Of a DNA stretch of 26,473 nucleotides, positions 23,712 through 26,473 are shown piece after piece. The position numbers and the translations under genes are program-made. The notes under the pieces were generated by a model. The model saw only the letters and a list, made by a program, of their open reading frames with translations. It did no database searches and had not been told where the DNA came from. The stretch is from an uncultured Eubacteriales bacterium (GTDB lineage Bacteria > Bacillota > Clostridia > Oscillospirales > CAG-272), in contig CAKSER010000025.1 of the NCBI GenBank assembly GCA_934447715.1, positions 1-26,473 on the forward strand. The letters run 5' to 3'. How positions within the stretch are numbered: the stretch's first letter is position 1; each line of letters starts with the position of its first letter.

Positions 23712-23740
23712 ATTCTATCATATAGAAATCCAAAAGTCAA
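23712..23740 (-). promoter_or_regulatory. Sigma-A-like promoter of tRNA-Pro
   Basis: On the minus strand, TTGACT (23740-23735), a 17-base spacer and TAGAAT (23717-23712). No other gene lies between it and the tRNA. Confidence 0.85.
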
Positions 23741-23826
23741 TAGTAAATTCAAAAAAAGTCAGATTATTTCGGATTTATGCTTCTTCTTTAGATCAGATCC
23801 AATAAAGCCGTAAAGAATCCGGCCGG

Positions 23827-25653
23827 TCAGCCTATCTCGCTGAACCATCCGGCAAGATATCTTGAAAGCAGAACATAATCCCAGTCGGTAACGCTTCCGT
23901 CATGATTGATATCGGCGCAGGAAAGGTCGATATCGATATCATATCCTGCAAGATACCGCGAAAGGATAACTGCATCCCGTTCGTCTATCGCCTCGTCTCT
24001 GTTGACATTTCCTGTCTGCTCGGGATATTCCTTCATTATGCTTATAACAGCATCAAGCTGCTCCTTCGGAACCCCTATTTCGGTATTAAGGCAGTTATAT
24101 ATCTTTTCGCTCAGGGTTTTTCCGCTAAAGGCATCGATTTTATCTATATATTTCTTCTTAATTCCCTCAACATTCCTTGACGAGCCGATCATACCGAAGT
24201 TTGAAAAGAGATAATCCCTTAAAAGCTCCTCCTTTTCAACCCCGACAAGACCGTTTATAAGATATGACATCATCCCGGTTCTGTCTGTTCCGATCGTACA
24301 GTGCATAATTAACGGATAGTTGTTCCTGTCGGACAGGATTTCAAACACCTGTCTTATCGCCGCGCTGTTATCGTACAGGATATCGCCGGTATACTGCATC
24401 GAGCACGGGAAGTAGTTTACGTCATAGACTCCGCTTCCCTTATATCCGTATTTAAGCGGATATACCTCATAAGAAATACCCCTGTTGTCCGAAACGATTC
24501 TGCCCTGCATGTCAATGCTGTATACTCCGGGAGGGATCATTCCGTTTGTTTTTGAAATATATCTCGAGCAGGAGACATCAAGCAAGCCGCCGTATGACAC
24601 ATAATGGAGATTTCCTCCGAGCATGATCACTCCGAGCTCCTCTGCCTTACCGTTAGTATAGTAAATCAGCCTGCCTTTTTCTCTTAAAAGCCCGTTCTGA
24701 TCGCTTCGTGCAAGCGGAGAGTGCGGAATGGCCCCGTTTTCATATTCGATAAGCTTCGGATTCTTCATTACGCCGTTTTCGTCAAAGGAATATTCGCCCG
24801 GCTCGACAATTCCGTTTGCTTTTTCGGATGTAACATTCAGCTTTCCGTCACGGAATATTTTACCGCCGACACCTGCGTAATATATCTTTCCGTCGACCAT
24901 TATCACTCCGGCAAAGACCTTGTCGGTTTTTTCAAAGTAATAAAGCTCTCCTTCATCAAAAGCAATTTCTCCGGGAGCCTCAAAGCCGAGCGGACCGCAG
25001 AGGCGGAGATCGATCTCGCTTTTTATTTTAAGGACATCCCTCATCTGCTCAATTCCGTCCTCCTTAATGAGGTTTGCAGTTGAATTTGTCTCGTTGAGTC
25101 TTCCGGTTCTGTATATAAGCCCCTGCCTTACCCTGCAGCCGTCAGCTGTTTTCCAGCCGCCGAGATCGCGCGCGTTTGTAATCCCGTCAATATACAGGTT
25201 TCTCGGGCACTCGTCTGCAACATAAAACGACGACACACCGCTTTCATATTCTTCATCGCCGCAGAATGCGACAACCTTAAAGAAATATGTCCTGCCGATC
25301 ATAACGTTAAAAAGTTCAAGCTCTTCATCCTCGGTTTTATAGCTTATCTGCTTCCTGAAATCCGGGTAGGCGCTGATAATAACTCGGTAATAATCGACAT
25401 CAAGCTTATCCGAAGCCGAATATGACAGCAGAATCGGCTCGGTTCTGCTTATTTCGGAGGTTCCGTCCGCATAGTCCGACACGTTATTATAATCATCGTT
25501 AAGATATGCAAGCTGTACCGATGTATGAATGCTCACATTTCCCGGTGACGAAATCCGGATATCGGAATCCTTTGCATAAACAAAGCCGGAAAGGCAGGCA
25601 AAAAGCATACCGCAGGTTAAAACAAATGCAAAAAATCTTGTCGGTGTTTTCAT
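23827..25653 (-). CDS. Secreted tyrosine-phosphatase-like protein with FN3-like domain, internal duplicated module and C-terminal dockerin
   Basis: The 608-residue protein starts with a signal peptide (cleaving after VYA at 27), then a fibronectin-III-like domain (about 35-147). The Y_phosphatase3-type domain begins at ITNARDLGGWKTADG (158-172) with RQGLIYRTGRL. The catalytic loop is HCTIGTDRTG, with Cys452 and Arg458 of the CX5R motif. An insert at about 235-390 interrupts the phosphatase and consists of two similar modules (235-299 and 327-390). The C-terminus (about 547-605) is a type-I-like dockerin: NVNRDEAIDERDAVILSRYL and ADINHDGSVTDWDYVLLSRYL, each a calcium loop plus helix. The protein likely dephosphorylates a phosphoester outside the cell while docked to a cohesin. 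AAAGGT lies ten bases before the ATG. No lipobox was accepted. Confidence 0.88.
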   Translation of the reverse strand: MKTPTRFFAFVLTCGMLFACLSGFVYAKDSDIRISSPGNVSIHTSVQLAYLNDDYNNVSDYADGTSEISRTEPILLSYSASDKLDVDYYRVIISAYPDFRKQISYKTEDEELELFNVMIGRTYFFKVVAFCGDEEYESGVSSFYVADECPRNLYIDGITNARDLGGWKTADGCRVRQGLIYRTGRLNETNSTANLIKEDGIEQMRDVLKIKSEIDLRLCGPLGFEAPGEIAFDEGELYYFEKTDKVFAGVIMVDGKIYYAGVGGKIFRDGKLNVTSEKANGIVEPGEYSFDENGVMKNPKLIEYENGAIPHSPLARSDQNGLLREKGRLIYYTNGKAEELGVIMLGGNLHYVSYGGLLDVSCSRYISKTNGMIPPGVYSIDMQGRIVSDNRGISYEVYPLKYGYKGSGVYDVNYFPCSMQYTGDILYDNSAAIRQVFEILSDRNNYPLIMHCTIGTDRTGMMSYLINGLVGVEKEELLRDYLFSNFGMIGSSRNVEGIKKKYIDKIDAFSGKTLSEKIYNCLNTEIGVPKEQLDAVISIMKEYPEQTGNVNRDEAIDERDAVILSRYLAGYDIDIDLSCADINHDGSVTDWDYVLLSRYLAGWFSEIG

Positions 25654-25710
25654 AAGCCGGCTTACCTTTCAGTCTGGTTTGTTTTTTATATCTAAAGTTA
25701 TTACAAAAAA

Positions 25711-25739
25711 AGTATACCACACATTGTCTTAAATTACAA
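25711..25739 (-). promoter_or_regulatory. Sigma-A-like promoter of the dockerin-phosphatase gene
   Basis: On the minus strand, TTGTAA (25739-25734), a 17-base spacer ending TGG (extended -10), then TATACT (25716-25711). It gives a leader of about 50 bases and shows the gene is transcribed separately from the oxidoreductase operon. Confidence 0.75.
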
Positions 25740-25763
25740 CCACCAAAACACAAAGACAAAAGG

Positions 25764-25801
25764 AAAAAGGCTTTTGCCTTTTTGTAAGCAAAAGCCTTTT
25801 C
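25764..25801 (-). terminator. Terminator after the 2-oxoacid oxidoreductase gamma gene
   Basis: AAAAGGCTTTTGC pairs with GCAAAAGCCTTTT around a ten-base loop. On the minus strand it is followed by TCC after five T. It lies 11 bases past the gene's stop. Confidence 0.85.
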
Positions 25802-25811
25802 AAAATAATTC

Positions 25812-26348
25812 TCAGTTAAAATTGTAGCCTGTCTCGATTGCCTTGAGGTTTACCTCAAGCAGATCGGCATGCTTTGCGGAAACGACCTTTTTAAGTCCGT
25901 CGGAAATGCCCTCATAGCTTATCATTGAGGTTTCCTTTATCATCTTTCCGACCATTATCATGTTAGCAAGAGTCGGTATTCCGGCATCCTGCGCCATTTT
26001 TGTTGCCGGGATGTAGAAAACAGACACATCGTCTCTTTCGACCTTTCTTTCGATCAGGGTCGAATCTACAATAATCGTTCCGCCGGGAACAACGCTTTTC
26101 TCGTACTTATCAAGCGACGGGAGATTCATGACCATGAGAATATCCGGGCTTGCAACAATCGGAGAGCCGACCGGCAGATCGCTTAAAATAACGCTGCAGT
26201 TTGCGGTCCCTCCTCTCATCTCCGGTCCGTAGGATGGAAGCCAGCTTACCTCCCTGCCCTCGAGCAGTCCTTTATATGCAATTACCTTTCCGGCAAACAA
26301 AACGCCCTGTCCGCCGAATCCTGCAATAAGAATCTGATTTGTTTTCAT
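25812..26348 (-). CDS. korC: 2-oxoacid:ferredoxin oxidoreductase, gamma subunit (2-oxoglutarate type)
   Basis: The complex oxidatively decarboxylates a 2-oxoacid to its acyl-CoA and reduces ferredoxin, or runs in reverse. The 178-residue subunit shows the family pattern: ILIAGFGGQGVLFAGKVIA at the N-terminus, SWLPSYGPEMRGGTANCSVILSD (in two pieces: SWLPSYGPEMRGG, TANCSVILSD), and ANMIMVGKMIKET. The PSYGPEMRGG form is typical of Kor/Vor-type gamma subunits. 2-Oxoglutarate is the usual assignment, but a branched-chain 2-oxoacid enzyme cannot be excluded. Its ATG overlaps the stop of the upstream gene as ATGA, with GGAGG in the upstream gene's end as ribosome site. Confidence 0.92.
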   Translation of the reverse strand: MKTNQILIAGFGGQGVLFAGKVIAYKGLLEGREVSWLPSYGPEMRGGTANCSVILSDLPVGSPIVASPDILMVMNLPSLDKYEKSVVPGGTIIVDSTLIERKVERDDVSVFYIPATKMAQDAGIPTLANMIMVGKMIKETSMISYEGISDGLKKVVSAKHADLLEVNLKAIETGYNFN

Positions 26349-26473
26349 TTGCTTTCTCCTCCCTCGCTCTTGTTTTTATAAACTCCGAGAGGATAGTACG
26401 GAATCATCTTCTCTTCTACCCATTTAAGAGCATTGTCCGGTGTCATTCCCCAGTTTGTCGGACATGATGAGAC
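26345..26473 (-). CDS. korB: 2-oxoacid:ferredoxin oxidoreductase, beta subunit, C-terminal fragment
   Basis: Only the last 42 residues and the stop are inside the window. The start of the fragment, VSSCPTNWGMTPDNALKWV, and the end PYYPLGVYKNKSEGGESK match the C-terminus of Kor/Vor-type beta subunits, which bind thiamine diphosphate and an iron-sulfur cluster. The N-terminal part lies beyond the right edge. It overlaps korC by four bases, so the two are one operon and the alpha and ferredoxin subunits are probably further upstream. Confidence 0.85.
   Translation of the reverse strand, partial: VSSCPTNWGMTPDNALKWVEEKMIPYYPLGVYKNKSEGGESK

Noticed and set aside
25590..25653. Lipoprotein signal (LFAC) in the dockerin phosphatase
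   Set aside because: Phe at the -2 position is atypical, and a normal signal peptidase I site (VYA) follows, so secretion without lipid is more likely.
1..26473. CRISPR arrays, insertion sequences, prophage genes or rRNA
   Set aside because: No regularly spaced repeats, transposase or integrase motifs, or rRNA sequence was seen on either strand.

Overview
The window looks like a chromosomal segment of a spore-forming, Gram-positive member of the Clostridia, probably an Oscillospiraceae/Ruminococcaceae-type gut or rumen anaerobe. The evidence is Spo0A and SpoIID, a GlgC plus GlgD pair, a long-form HPF, a ferredoxin-dependent 2-oxoacid oxidoreductase, and cohesin and dockerin modules. Identifications come from reading translated motifs; no database search was run. 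At least nine sigma-A-like promoters with exactly 17-bp spacers can be read directly.

Region 1 (1-10141, minus strand) is a glycogen operon in the order glgB-glgC-glgD-glgA-glgP followed by a GH13 alpha-glucan hydrolase cut by the left edge. A strong promoter lies just upstream of glgB (10113-10141). The genes cover ADP-glucose synthesis, chain elongation, branching, phosphorolysis and hydrolysis. glgP appears to begin at a non-canonical AUA codon.

Region 2 (10246-15660) is housekeeping. zapA, a U32 peptidase/rRNA-modification-type gene and dut run leftward and end at a hairpin terminator. proB, nth and thiI run rightward and end at a strong terminator. The two groups start from one symmetric element in which two near-consensus promoters face each other and would initiate at about the same base pair.

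Region 3 (15692-18845) holds spoIID (minus), spo0A (plus, with a divergent receiver domain) and hpf (plus). Between the hpf stop and its terminator is a stretch that can fold into a structured RNA.

Region 4 (18911-25801) is accessory. It has a tandem of three paralogous alpha/beta hydrolases, the last of which has lost its catalytic serine. It also has a membrane-anchored cohesin-like surface protein, a FucU-type sugar mutarotase, a cytidine deaminase, tRNA-Pro(CGG), and a secreted tyrosine-phosphatase-like protein with a C-terminal dockerin. The cohesin anchor and the dockerin phosphatase lie within 5 kb and suggest a small cell-surface cohesin-dockerin system whose cargo is a phosphatase rather than a polysaccharidase; this is the most interesting feature of the window.

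Region 5 (25812-26473, minus) is the end of a 2-oxoacid:ferredoxin oxidoreductase operon: the beta-subunit C-terminus, then the gamma subunit.
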